This document shows positions 34,403 to 46,980 of a stretch of 64,000 nt of DNA, piece after piece. The stretch is from Torymus aiolomorphi (lineage: Eukaryota; Arthropoda; Insecta; Hymenoptera; Torymidae). The DNA is taken from NCBI GenBank assembly GCA_036365515.1, contig CM070874.1, forward strand, positions 165,959,297-166,023,296, written 5' to 3'. Each line of letters begins with the position of its first letter. Position 1 is the stretch's first letter. Made by a program: the position numbers and the translations under genes. The notes beneath the pieces are model-generated. The model saw nothing but the letters and a program-made list of their open reading frames with translations. It was not told the DNA's origin and ran no database searches.

Positions 34403-36207
34403 CCGAGGAAATTCTGGAATGCGCTTGTCCTGTAGAAGATAACGAAATCATCACGTCTACTGAATCCCAGGACTCGGACAGTTATAAACAGAATGAAACG
34501 TTAGGTAGGCCCGTGTCGCCAGGTGTTAGCGCCGCCAATGCGGAAGAAAACGAACTGCTCGTAAAATTAAGAGAAAATGAAAGTGGTGAAACGAACGAGG
34601 TAGAAAATTCTCTTGAATTTTCTGCACCCTTTGCCGATATAACTCTTAAAGACCAAAGCTATATCGGACCGGCCGAAGCGACTCAAAGAACTGGCCATCC
34701 CCGCGACAATATTGTTTATTGCAGGGAAACACTCTTTATGAGGAAAGATAGCTACCTCTATTTCGTATGCACTGAAGGAAGCCCACTTGACGATGGGTCT
34801 AAGCAATTAAAAGAAGTAGGGAAGCTACCCCGCTTGGAAAATCTAGCGCTCGGAGAACCCAAAGCCATTAAAGCCAATAAAAGAATGCATTTTGTGTTGC
34901 CTCTCAGGGGAATTAGTAAAAATAGCCTTTCAACAACTTTGGAAATTTTAGCGCGAGCAATTAATAAATTGAATAAACTACTTAACGAAAATCAAATTGT
35001 TTCAATTAATCTGGCAAAAAGTGAATATATCGAAAATATAGATTTTAAAGATATTTTAGGCTGCATTAGGTGCGGATTAGTTAAAAATGATATGAAAATT
35101 ATCATTTGCAAAGGACTTATACAACATCCGGAACCGAGTAAGAGAACGGATGTAATACGCGAAGCTCATTGTTCGGCAGCGGGCGGCCATAAGGGCGTTA
35201 CTAAAACGTTTAATCGCATCAAATACAAATTCCAATGGGAACATTTGAAAGAAGACATTCAAGCCTTTATTCAAAAATACGTACCTTGTCAATTGAAAAA
35301 ATTAGTGAGAGTAAAAACTAAACAAAAAATGATTATTACTGACCATCCGTGTATTCCATTTTTTACGCTAAGCTTAGATATAGTGGGGCCCTTGCCAAAA
35401 ACTAGGGACAATTCAGAGTACATCTTAACGATGCAGGACCAATTTACCAAATTCTCGGTCGGCGTTCCGTTGAAGGATCAAACGACTATTTATGTAGCCG
35501 ATGCTTTCATTAAATGCTTTAACTGCACTTTCGGCGCTCCACAAGCGATGCTCACTGATCAAGGCACAAACTTTTTGAGTAAACTCATTAAGCGCGTCGC
35601 AAAACGTTTTAGAATTAAGCAAATTAGAACCACTGCTTTTCACCCGCAATCTAATGGCTCGTTAGAGAGGTCACACTCACCACTTAGTGAATTTTTGAAA
35701 ATGTTTGCAACTAAAAATTTATATTGGGATGAGTGGGTTGAGTTAGCTATGTTTAAATTTAACACTGGTAAGCACGAAGGAACTCAGCACATGCCGCACG
35801 AGCTGGTTTTCGGCCGACTAGCGCGCGTTCCTTCGAGTGACCCATTGGAGTCGGAAGATTTGCTACCTACCTACTCGGGTTATATGACGGCTTTGGTAGA
35901 AAGGTTGTATTTTTTGCAGGAAAGCGCTCAAGAAAGACTATTGGCGGCCAAACAGCGAGCTAAGGATTATTATGATAAAAGAGCAAATCCGAAAGAAATT
36001 AAAATAGGCGATTTTGTGTGGCTCCAAAGCGGGCCGAAAGCGCATAAGTTCGAAAATCAATACTCCGGACCTTATTTAGTAATTGAGGTCTGGGAACATG
36101 GCAATGTTAAAATTCAGATCAAAGAAAACAAAACCAAAGTCGTTCATAGTAACCGCTTACGTTTTTCGCATGTTAAACCGCAATCCCCACCAGAAAGCTT
36201 GGATTAA
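34390..36207 (+). pseudogene. pol: Second Gypsy element: macro-like domain and integrase
   Basis: Open for about 605 codons. After an acidic linker, about 34,700-35,115 carries a folded segment (RKDSYLYFVCTEG.. to NDMKIIICKG) with the same length, spacing and strand pattern as the macro-like segment of the first element, though diverged. The integrase follows. Zinc finger His..His is near 35,166-35,190, but only one Cys of the CxxC pair remains (YVPC, 35,283). The core has Asp (LDIVGPLP, about 35,375), Asp (LTDQGT, about 35,556) and Glu (NGSLERS, about 35,659). The C-terminal domain (GDFVWLQSGP..) is intact. The missing Cys and upstream breaks make it non-functional. Confidence 0.82.
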
Positions 36208-37400
36208 TGTTAATAACTAAATTTGTTTATCTAGAAGGTTAACATATTGAATTCAGAAATTCAAAGGTTAACATATTGAATTCAGAATTCAAACATATTT
36301 ATTCAGAAAATTCAAAGTCAGTAGGGTTTGAACACATTGCTAAATATATTGTATAAAGTATTCGACAAATGAAATTAGTTTTTGAACATACATTTACTAC
36401 CAATACAAAATTTTGTAGCAAGATATGTGGCATGAATGCTTCAAATGATAAGCACATAATGCCATACGATTGCATGATTTAACAATTTTATGGCTTTTAT
36501 CAATTTTCTAAGTGATTTTTTTTTTCATAAAAAAACTAAAAGTAAACAAAATCTGAGCGATTTTAAAATTTTGAACTGCTCACTTCATTTTAAATTCAAT
36601 TTGAATAATAATAGTGCAAGATAACAAGCAAGCAAGATAACCTACAATTTGTAGGTTATGAGTACTACCAACGTGCATGTTTAAAAGGTAAAAGGTATTA
36701 AACCGTAATAATCATATTTCTAATGCTTTCGTTCAAATGAATGTACAAGAAATTCCATCTGATTTTCTCTCAAAAAACTATTCATGATGATGCTAGTGAT
36801 GAAGTAAGCGAAAAGTTATAATTGAAACGACGGAATTGACGGTTACACTTAACGCTCTCGGAAAGAGTGCTGACACTGCTCGAGCAATCGATACACTAAT
36901 TGACGGCCGTAGCTATCGCGTCAGATTGGTACAGTGAGTATACCAAAGGCTTAGAGTCACTACTCTAAACTGATGTGCACTATATATACGAGACTTTCTT
37001 TAGTTACTCGTGGCGTTGGAGTAGTAACTCCAGGAAATTTTTTCCGTGAAAGACTTAGGAATAGTCAATGTCTGTTCTTATCAGTTGATTCGTACCGAGC
37101 ACCCGAGATTGTTTATTCTGCTCGATCCTGAACATGAAAAATTATTAGTACAGAAAAAGCGTTAGTGTAAGCAACACTGACATTTTTGCGTACATACGCA
37201 CCTTCTTTACCAACCCGCAACCCGCTGTGAATTGAAAATTTTGAAATAAAACTAAAACGGGTCGTAAACGTAGCAGTCTCTAATAATTAATTATAGTTAA
37301 CTGAAATATATAGTAGTAGTCTCTAACAATTAATTATAGTTATCTGAAACATATTTGTGATCTAAGGGGCATTAAGGGTGATAAAGAATGAGGCCGCAAC
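36208..37400. other. Noncoding stretch, possible solo or 3' LTR
   Basis: Contains a near-perfect duplication of AGGTTAACATATTGAATTCA (about 36,235 and 36,270), a perfect palindrome ATAACCTACAA-T-TTGTAGGTTAT (36,637-36,659), a CTATATATA box near 36,981 and AATAAAAC near 37,241. TATA and polyadenylation signals spaced this way resemble an LTR (about 36,830-37,400), but no second copy is present to define ends. No gene is seen. Confidence 0.3.
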
Positions 37401-37408
37401 AAAAAAAA

Positions 37409-39246
37409 ACCGCTGCCAATTCATTGGCACGTGGCTTCCTCAAACTTATTTACTGATTCCTTTAATTAATTTTTAATTCCAATATTTAAAATTTAATACT
37501 TCAGAAAGACAGAAATAACAAAACTCTAACATAATTTATTCAAATTTTTATAGATTATATAGATTCTGACCAATCACCATGATCATTTCTGACCAATCAC
37601 CAAAGCTCAATGACTGTCATTTTTGTATTCATGGATTGTAAATTATATCTATTAGTTATTGTCAAATTGTTGTAAAAATGACCGTCATGTAAGCAATGTC
37701 GGTAATTTTTATATTTATGTATTGTAAATTATGACTATCAATGACGATAAAGTTATTCTCAAAATTACTTTAAAGTTAGAAAATTTTGTCAAACGATCAT
37801 TCCACATTAATGCACAACTTTTTACGTAATTTTCATCTCGTAAGAGATAGATGAAATTATACATTTTCATATAAAATTAAAATTCGAAAAATAAATTTTT
37901 CACGAAAAAAATTTTATGGAAAATATTAACTTGTAATTTTTTCATGGCCAATTCATATTCAATGGTAGAAATGTACCCATTCTGCACCACTACCACTAAG
38001 TATGAAATTGGTAGATGTCGGACAACAAATTTATTTTCGTGTTACGTTGAACATTGAACGTGTTATATTGAATGCGTTATGTGGAAAGGCTGTTATAATG
38101 TGAGGGGATGTATTTTAAAAAATTTGATAAAGACAGATTTTTGTTTTCATTTTTCAATTTTTCAAGTTTTACATTTTTGTTAATAATAAAAAACCGCGAT
38201 AACTAAAAAATTTTTCTTTTTAGAAAATATAAATATTTTAATTCTCTTTCAAATGCTACCCATCCCATTCAGATACACAGAGCCATCCTCAGGAAATAGA
38301 TTTTAAAAATGTCTAGAAAAATTTGAACCTCAAATATCTCTGAAATTTATGAACCAATCACTTTGCCAAAAGAACTCATCCGAGAACTATCAATAATATA
38401 CCTCTACAATGAATTTTGAAGCGAATAAGACAATTGTACTCTTGTAATAGTTGAACATATAAAACTCATTTTTTTTCATTTTTCAATTTTTACGTTTTTG
38501 TTAATAACAAAAGAACCGTGATAGCTAGAGAATTAATTTTTTTTAGAAAATATAGGTAATTTAATTCTCTTTCGAATACCACCCACCCCATTTAGATACA
38601 TAGAGCCGTTCTCCAGAAATTACGATTTAAAAAAAAAATTGAAAAAAATTTTAACCTCAAATATCTTCGAAATTTATGGATCAAGCCTTTTGCCCAAAGA
38701 ACTCACTCGATTGGTATACAAAATCTACCCCTACAAAGAATTTCAAAGTGATTAAGCCAATTTTACTATAGTTATTGAACGACAAAAAAAATCACTTTTT
38801 TTATAAATTATTTTTTTTCTCAAAAAATAATGAATAAAAAAACCTAAAAATTTTGTAAGTTATAGTAATTAATATCCTTTATAACCAAAAAAATATTCAT
38901 GTTAATATCTTTTTTTAATTTCGAAATATAACCTATTTACAAAAAATTACGTTTTCATCAATAACTTATGACGAAATATAGCTACCGACTTTTTTTTTTA
39001 AATTGTAGATAATTTTATCCTACATACAGAGAATTCATGATATATAAACAATATTTGTTCTAAATATTAAAAAAATCGAAGAAAAAAATTTTGAAAATTA
39101 AAAAATGACTATAAAAAAAAAATTAAATTTTACAAAAATAGAATATTGACCCCAATTGTGGAAGCAAAATCTAAAAAAATGATCACTCTCCCGTTAAAAT
39201 CGGTCGAGTAGATCATGAGATATCAGCGTATACGGACACACACACA

Positions 39247-39315
<69 letters not shown>

Positions 39316-39430
39316 CCATATGGACATTTTCTAAAAATAGTGTATTTCGATTCCAAATTTGCTAAATAACATTTCTAACACATTATCTCATAAACTTTTT
39401 TTTTTACTATCACAAAGCTTCCTCTATGAG
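37409..39430 (+). repeat. Dispersed AT-rich repeat, longer copy
   Basis: Opens ACCGCTGCCAATTCATTGGC (containing TGCCAAT-TC-ATTGGCA) then GGCTTCCTCAAAC. Near its end lie a (CA)n tract (39,238-39,313), GGACATTTTCTAAAAATAGTG and a hairpin GCTTCCTC-TAT-GAGGAAGC (39,417-39,436). Internally, about 325 bp is duplicated (about 38,140 and 38,468). Related to 441-3600 and to 46,981-48,640. Confidence 0.65.
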
Positions 39431-39432
39431 GA

Positions 39433-39796
39433 AGCAAAATCGCTACTAGACGATTTGATAGGTTTGAGACGTCGTATTATATGGGGGGCGCGAGCTCGAA
39501 AGGAGAACTTGGAGGCTTATAACAATAGAATGCAGAGAACTTTCGAATTATATGACAGAAGAGGGAAATTAGCTAGAGCGCAGTTAATTGAAGTAACCGA
39601 AACGGATGATGAAAGATTGAGATTAGCTATCTTTTGTTATGTGCAGGGCCTGCGGCTTGATGTCAAAAGATACATCTGTAAACCGGAATTTTACGAAACG
39701 TTTATGCAAGCGCGAGGTCACGCCGAACAAATCGCGTACCACCTCGATGATTTGGCAAATATGCGTACTTTGGTAGTTTGTAATCACAACAATTAG
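39433..39796 (+). pseudogene. gag: Gypsy-type gag fragment
   Basis: The reading (ORF 39,359-39,796) begins in repeat sequence. From about 39,433 it encodes a helical, charged segment, TETDDERLRLAIFCYVQGL then a helix ending HAEQIAYHLDDL, which resembles the capsid C-terminal region of Gypsy gag. It is truncated at both ends with no start of its own. It may derive from the same family as the pol at 32.7-36.2 kb, now separated by the repeat. Confidence 0.55.
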
Positions 39797-39943
39797 TCAC
39801 CAAACGTAATAAGTAGTTTTTTAACGTGTGAGGTAATACCTTTTTTTAAATCATTTACCTTTCTCTTTTAGCCAATAAATTAGGGCAAAAGGCCTGACTT
39901 CGCGCGAGCGTTAGAGCGCCTACGCGATCACCCCTGTTGGAGC

Positions 39944-40228
39944 ATGCGAGAAGGGGAACAAGCAGTGTACGTCGACGAGGAATCACTTAACTTTTTCTGT
40001 AAACGCTGTTACGTTACGCACGTTAAGGACCCTTTCCGGTTACTTACGCCGTGCATCAACTATCACATTTTATTACAACCGAATATTCAGGTACCAACTT
40101 GTTGTAAAATCTGTCGTCGACAATTATTGTTTTTGCGCACGGGACAAGTTTGTGAAAGGTGTATCGCGGTTTACCTGTACGCGGGCGAAGAATTGTTAAG
40201 ATACACTATAGCTGAAGTTCTTTATTGA
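39944..40228 (+). CDS. Unrecognised Cys-rich ORF
   Basis: 94 residues from ATG 39,944. Cysteines occur as C-x2-C (FFCKRC), then a lone C, then CC-x-x-C and a final C-x2-C (QVCERC), a pattern able to bind two zinc ions. It follows the gag fragment and precedes the second Tc1/mariner-like element. A short ORF (40,240-40,353) with another CRIC follows. It could be an accessory retroelement or viral protein, or the start of a zinc-finger host gene. I cannot assign it. Confidence 0.35.
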   Translation: MREGEQAVYVDEESLNFFCKRCYVTHVKDPFRLLTPCINYHILLQPNIQVPTCCKICRRQLLFLRTGQVCERCIAVYLYAGEELLRYTIAEVLY

Positions 40229-41093
40229 TTACAAACAGCATGTCTATTATTCGCAATTTTGAGAGAGTAGCTTATGCGTTTCGCACAGAGCATGTATACG
40301 GGGAGTGTTTCGTCGTAAGGTACATCCGACCATGCAGAATTTGTACGCATTAGAATTATCACGCAAGTGTAGACAGAACTTTATGGTAGTCCCGAATATA
40401 CACGGTGACCCATTTTAATCGCCGCACACGGATTTCTCGGAACCTGAGCCAGAGAGAGAAAAATGGTTCAGACAAAAGTTATAGGGGCCAAAGGGGGCCA
40501 CATAATGGCGCTAACATCTTTGACATTGAACTTGACCTTTGAGGTTATTTCAAGGTCAAAGTGGTTTTTTCATATGGAAATACCTAGTTTTGACCTCGGA
40601 TTCGGAAAGAGCGGAAAATTTTACGTTCAAAATCATATTGAGAAATTTTTTCCAAGGTCATTTCAAGGTCAAATCTAGGTCAAACTCAGAAAAGTCCGTT
40701 TAAAATCGTTTTCTTCCATGAACCACGGGCTAAGCTCGTTCGAATGGATCGTAGGCTTAATAGAGGAACCCAAAACTTACACATCCTAGTAAACAAAACT
40801 CAAACTCGCACATCCTAACCCCATATACTTCATGCCCTCACATGCTGAACTGTTACACCACGGTCCGACAACCATATCCCACACCCCTCAGTCCCACACA
40901 TCCCTACCCCACGCATGCTATCCCATACATCCCAAACCCTCACATCCTGAACCCTGAAAATTTTTTCTCAAGGGCAAAATGATTTTTTAACGGAAACTTT
41001 AAGATCGCTGAAGCTTCTGTTATAAATGTATTAACCTTACTTTCTGCGCTACCCAGAAACAACGACGTGAACGTAGTAAGGATTGTTTCCTTT

Positions 41094-41216
41094 GGGGTGC
41101 TTAATTAAAGTGAGTCCCCTTACCTCTCACTGGTCGGGGTGCTTGATTATAGTGAGTCCTCTTGCCTCTCACTGTTCGGGGTGCTTGATTATAGTGAGTC
41201 CCCTCGCCTCTCACTA
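41094..41216 (+). repeat. 42-bp tandem repeat, left arm (3 units)
   Basis: Units of the form GGGGTGCTTGATTATAGTGA followed by GTCC..GCCTCTCACT. The inverted counterpart in the right arm has five units (42,934-43,142). Confidence 0.9.
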
Positions 41217-41412
41217 ATGTAAATAAATTTTTATTTAACCTCGAAGCAAGTGTTCGAAATGACGACCATTTGCTTCAAGGCACATAGTCAAACGCCTTTG
41301 AAAATGGCGAACTGTGTTCTGCAAAGTTTGTCTCGGTATGGCAGCGCATGCTCGACGAATCCTATCCTGCATATCTGCTCATGTAGTGGGTTGTTGCTCA
41401 AAAACAGCATTT

Positions 41413-42264
41413 TTAAATACCCCCATAAATAGAAATCTGGGATGTAAGATCGGGTGAGCAAGCAAGCCAGTTAACCGGACCTCCTCGACCAATCCATCTG
41501 TTACCATAGTGCTCATTCAAAGAAGCCCTTACAATTCGAGCGAAATGTGGTGCTGCGCCGTTCTGCTGGAACCACATTCTTAGTCGCGTTTCTACATCAA
41601 CATCTTCCATCAATCCAGGTAGTTCATCTCTTATTAGCGTCAAAAAAATAAGGGCCAATCAAATATCCATTGATAATCCAGCAACATACCATAATACTCC
41701 AACGTCTTTGATCGTTTACAGTTCTGACCCAATGAGGATTCACATCAGACCAATAATAGCAATTATGCCTATTCAGTTCCCCACCACTTTGAAATTGTAC
41801 CTCATCAGAAAAAAGAACAGTTAAAAAGTCTGGATCATTTTCTATCATTTGTAAAGCCCATTAAAAAAAAAAATACACTGTTGGAAATGCTGAAACTGTA
41901 GCTCTTGAACCAAAGTAATATGATACGCGTGATGTTGAAGCGCCTTCATAATTCTTAAAAAAGCATTTCTTGGAATACCAATTTCCCTTTCGACTCGACG
42001 AGCGCTAATGTGTGGGTCAAGATGAATTATTGCAAGGATAGTTACAACTCGATTACCATTTTCATCATACTCATGGCGCCTACGTTGGCGAACCATGTGT
42101 CCACCGCGAGCTCTTTGAGTTAAACGTCTGATAGCTCTATCGTCAGGATGTCGTCTGTCAGGATAGCGTTCAGCATAATGTCTTGCCGCACCACGATAAT
42201 TATTTTGGCTTGCTCCTAAAACCAAAATCATATCAACGATCTCGTTGGGCGGATAGTCAGCCAT
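41413..42264 (-). pseudogene. Transposase of the second Tc1/mariner-like element, several frameshifts
   Basis: ATG at 42,264 begins a helix-turn-helix N-terminal part. The frame breaks in an A run near 41,860, again in a T run near 41,650, and a third time near 41,440. The first catalytic Asp is present (FSDEVQF). The second position reads QQNGAAPHF, Asn replacing Asp. The last acidic residue lies out of frame after SPDLTS. This is the same general DD41D-like class as the intact copy at 27.3 kb but clearly divergent. Confidence 0.85.
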
Positions 42265-42933
42265 TTCAGAGCCAGCTATTAACTATTAAATTTAAATAGT
42301 AAAATGGTATCAAAAATATTAATAATTATAAGGCTCGTCCGTATGCGGCCGCGCCTAAAAAGAAAAAACGTTGGAAAATTACGGTAACTTTAATTAGCTA
42401 ACTGTAATTGCCATAAATACTTCGTTTCTCACACTTTTTTAATTTTATATTTTAAAATAAAATAATCGTTAAAACATTAAAGGTATTAAATTCAATAAAA
42501 CATTATTTCTTATTTTAATTGCAAATAAAACTAAAACTTCCTGTTATTTTTGTGTTTTATGTAAATAATGTGAATTAGTAGAATTCGAATGTGGAGCACC
42601 ACATTTCACGCTCATAATAACAGCATTTTTTAATAAACACTTTAGTATTAGATGGATTGGTTGAGGAGGTCCGGTGAAATGGCTTGCTTCTTCATCCCAT
42701 ACTTCACCATCAGACTTTCGTTAATGGGGGTATCTCAAAAATGCTATTTTTGAGCAACAACCCACTACAAGAGCAGATATGCAGGATAGGATTCCTTGAG
42801 CATGCGCTGTTCCAAGACAAACTTTGCAGAACACAGTTCGCCATTTTCAAAGGCGTTTGACTATGTGCCTTGAAGCAAATGGTCGTCATTTCGAACACTT
42901 GCTTCGAGGTTAAATAAAAATTTATTTACATTA

Positions 42934-43142
42934 GTTAGAGGCGAGGGGACTCGCTATAATCAAGCACCCCGAACAGTGAGAGGCAAGGGGACTCACTATA
43001 ATCAAGCACCCCGAACAGTGAGAGGCAAGGGGACTCACTTTAAACAAGCACCTCGAACAGTGAGAGGCAAGGGGACTCACTTTAATCAAGCACCCCGAAC
43101 AGTGAGAGGAAAGGGGACTCACTTTAATTAAGCACCCCAAAG
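42934..43142 (-). repeat. 42-bp tandem repeat, right arm (5 units)
   Basis: Five units GTGAGAGGCAAGGGGACTCA + CT(A/T)TAATCAAGCACCCCGAACA, inverse of the three-unit array at 41,094. The copy-number difference shows the arms evolve independently. Confidence 0.9.
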
Positions 43143-43777
43143 GAAACAATCCTTACTACGTCTACGTCGTTGTTCCTGGGTAGCGCAAAAAGTAAGGTTA
43201 ATACATTTATAACAGAAGCTTCAACGATCTTAAAGTTTCCGTTAAAAAATCATTTTGCCCTTGAGAAAAATTTTTCAGGATTCAGGATGTGTGGGGACCG
43301 GGGTCTAACAGTTCAGCATGGGAGGGCATGAAGTATATGGGGTTAGGATGTGCGAGTTTAAGTTTTGTTTACTAGGATGTGTAAGTTTTGGGTTTGGGGT
43401 GTGTGGGTTCCTCTATTAAGCCTACGATAAATTTGAACCAGCTTAGCCTGTAGTTCATGGAAAAAAACGATTGTGAACGGACTTTTCTGAGTTTGACCTA
43501 GATTTGACCTTGAAATGACCTTGGAAAAAATTTCTCAATATGATTTTGAACGTAAAATTTCCCTCTCTTTCCGAATCCGGGGTCAAAACTAGGTATTTCA
43601 ATATGAAAAAACTACTTTGACCTTGAAATAACCTCAAAGGTCAAGTTCAAGATCAAAGAAGTTAGCGCCAGTATGTGGCCCCCTTTGTCTCCTATAACTT
43701 TTTTTGGAACCATCTTTCTCTATCTGGCTTAGGTTCCGAAAAATCCGGGTGCGGCGATTAAAATGAGTCACCGTGTA

Positions 43778-45014
43778 TAAGGATAAAAATAATAATTAAA
43801 TTCACATGCGGTATTTATTATAAAAATTAAATAAACCATATTGTGGAATTCGAAATCCAGTGGAATCATCTTGTGACCATTTGCCATTTCTGCTTCTAGT
43901 AAAGTGACCAGTCCGTTACCGAAATTCGACAGCAATTCATTATATTAATACTCCCTTTTGTACCTATACCTATATATATATATAACTAATGCCAGTGTAA
44001 ACACAGTGGCACAGCCGCACAGCTGACAGCTCAAAAGCTCAAATGAGCAGAGATACATAACTATGTGATTTCAACAGTTTGTTTTGCAGAGTTTTGGCTT
44101 CCTCAAATAGAAAGATTTTTTTCATAAAGTTTCATTATTTGTATTCATAAGTGAATTTAGGACTGAAAATTTAATGAATTATATGTGAAGATATATATGT
44201 AAAAGTATTTATAATTGTGATTATAATACAAGCTTGCAGTGACAGTTTAGTTTAAATTTGGAAATTATAGCTTCAGTTCAAGATGCATGAGATTGCTGTA
44301 TGAAAGTTAATACAGAAAAACAAGTGTATTTAGTTAAGTATTCGAAGGAAGAAGCTGTAATAATTCTTTACGGATAAAAACAAATACATCTTTTTTCTAA
44401 AAAAGATGAAAGTGAAATAATTGAGTTTAGTTTACTATAGGATATAATTCAATTCAGAAGAGTTGTGAAATACAATAAGTGTCAAGATGTACCTATGCAG
44501 AAAAGCGACAAGCCTGCTTAGCACACAAGAAATATATAATACAGGCTTGAATTCACGATATATTTAATATACAATATGCGTAATTAAGTAATCATTGACA
44601 AAATGGGCTTATCGGCTTTTATGTATTTATGTACTTTTGGCCATAACAGTGATGGCTTCTTAAGTTGCGATTAGGATTTCATATTTCATAAAACCTGCTG
44701 CATATTCTACATTAATATTAGTATAATAAATAATAATATAACTCAGTACAATGTGTTAAAAAGTGACTCAACAGTGGATGAATCAAAAGTACAAAAGCGA
44801 AGGACAGATTGTTAGCAATAACTTTGAATGGAACGCATGCTGTTAGATTAGCAATAACTTTTAAAGGAACGGATGCATGCAAGGTGCCAGAGCTTCTGTT
44901 TCAACATATTTATATAGAAGAACATATCTTAGGTGTACAGGAAACTGAGTTTCATGAAGGGAAAAAAATTGGGAACCTAATGGCTGGTTATTTTTGAAGT
45001 TTTATGGTATTTTT
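43778..45014. other. AT-rich noncoding stretch
   Basis: No supported gene. A short frame at 44,809-44,997 spans an imperfect direct repeat (TTAGCAATAACTTT..GGAACG at about 44,813 and 44,848) and has no recognisable domain. Confidence 0.5.
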
Positions 45015-45425
45015 CTTTGTAGACTTATTTCTCAAAATGTCATTTTTTAAAGTTTGACGTTACTTTAAAAAAAACTATTCCATTGATTTTGATGGGAGAG
45101 GGCCTGAATTAATTGAAATTTATTCATCTATGGCAGGAAGAGTTGGGAATGTGAAAAATATTTTATTAAATAATTTTAAAATGGTAAAATCCACAAAAAA
45201 ACATAAAAATTCATAAAATTCATGAATTTAAAGCAGTTTTTCCATAAAAAAAATATTAATTTTCAGAAACTTTATTTTTCTAACTCTTCCTGCCATAACT
45301 GCATGAATTTCAAGTAATTTAGTTCCTCTCCCATGAAAATCAATGGAATAATTTTTTTTTAAAGTTACGCCAATTGAAAAAAATTGAAAATGCTATATCT
45401 CTAAGTAAAATTGGTCTACAGATTA
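45015..45425. mobile_element. Foldback element of about 0.4 kb
   Basis: The segment around 45,056-45,150 (TATTCCATTGATTTTGATGG..) is the diverged inverse of 45,270-45,375; weaker pairing extends to GTAGAC at both outer ends. No ORF. The ends are not sharply defined. Confidence 0.6.
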
Positions 45426-45465
45426 AGTCTTGGGCCATATTATCAGAAATAATGTATATTTATAG

Positions 45466-46767
<1,302 letters not shown>

Positions 46768-46980
46768 ATTTTGTTTTAACTACATGTTTCTTTTTTTTAT
46801 AGCTCATGTTGACCTCAGAAGCCACTAGGTGTTAGACCGCCTTAAGCGCACACAAATATATGTTTTATTCTCAAAATGAGTGTTGACGTATTTGGACATA
46901 ACCTTGGAAAAACTAAAGGTAGTCGAGGGCCACATGGCGTTGGCTTTACAGTTTTGTTTATTTGTAAATAAATTTACAAA

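Larger units (their letters stand above)
40401..43775 (-). mobile_element. Second long-TIR Tc1/mariner-like element, decayed
   Basis: TA at 40,399-40,400 and 43,776-43,777 flank CACGGTGACCCATTTTAATC and its near-complement. Each arm is about 1 kb and contains AAGGTCA clusters (about 40,529-40,680 and 43,493-43,655), a degenerate ACATCCTAACC block and a 42-bp tandem repeat. The arms extend into the transposase 3' end: 42,724-42,900 is an inverted copy of 41,235-41,425. The centre (about 42,300-42,700) is noncoding. Confidence 0.85.

Noticed and set aside
44809..44997. 62-codon ORF
   Set aside because: Spans an imperfect direct repeat in AT-rich sequence; no domain, no neighbours.
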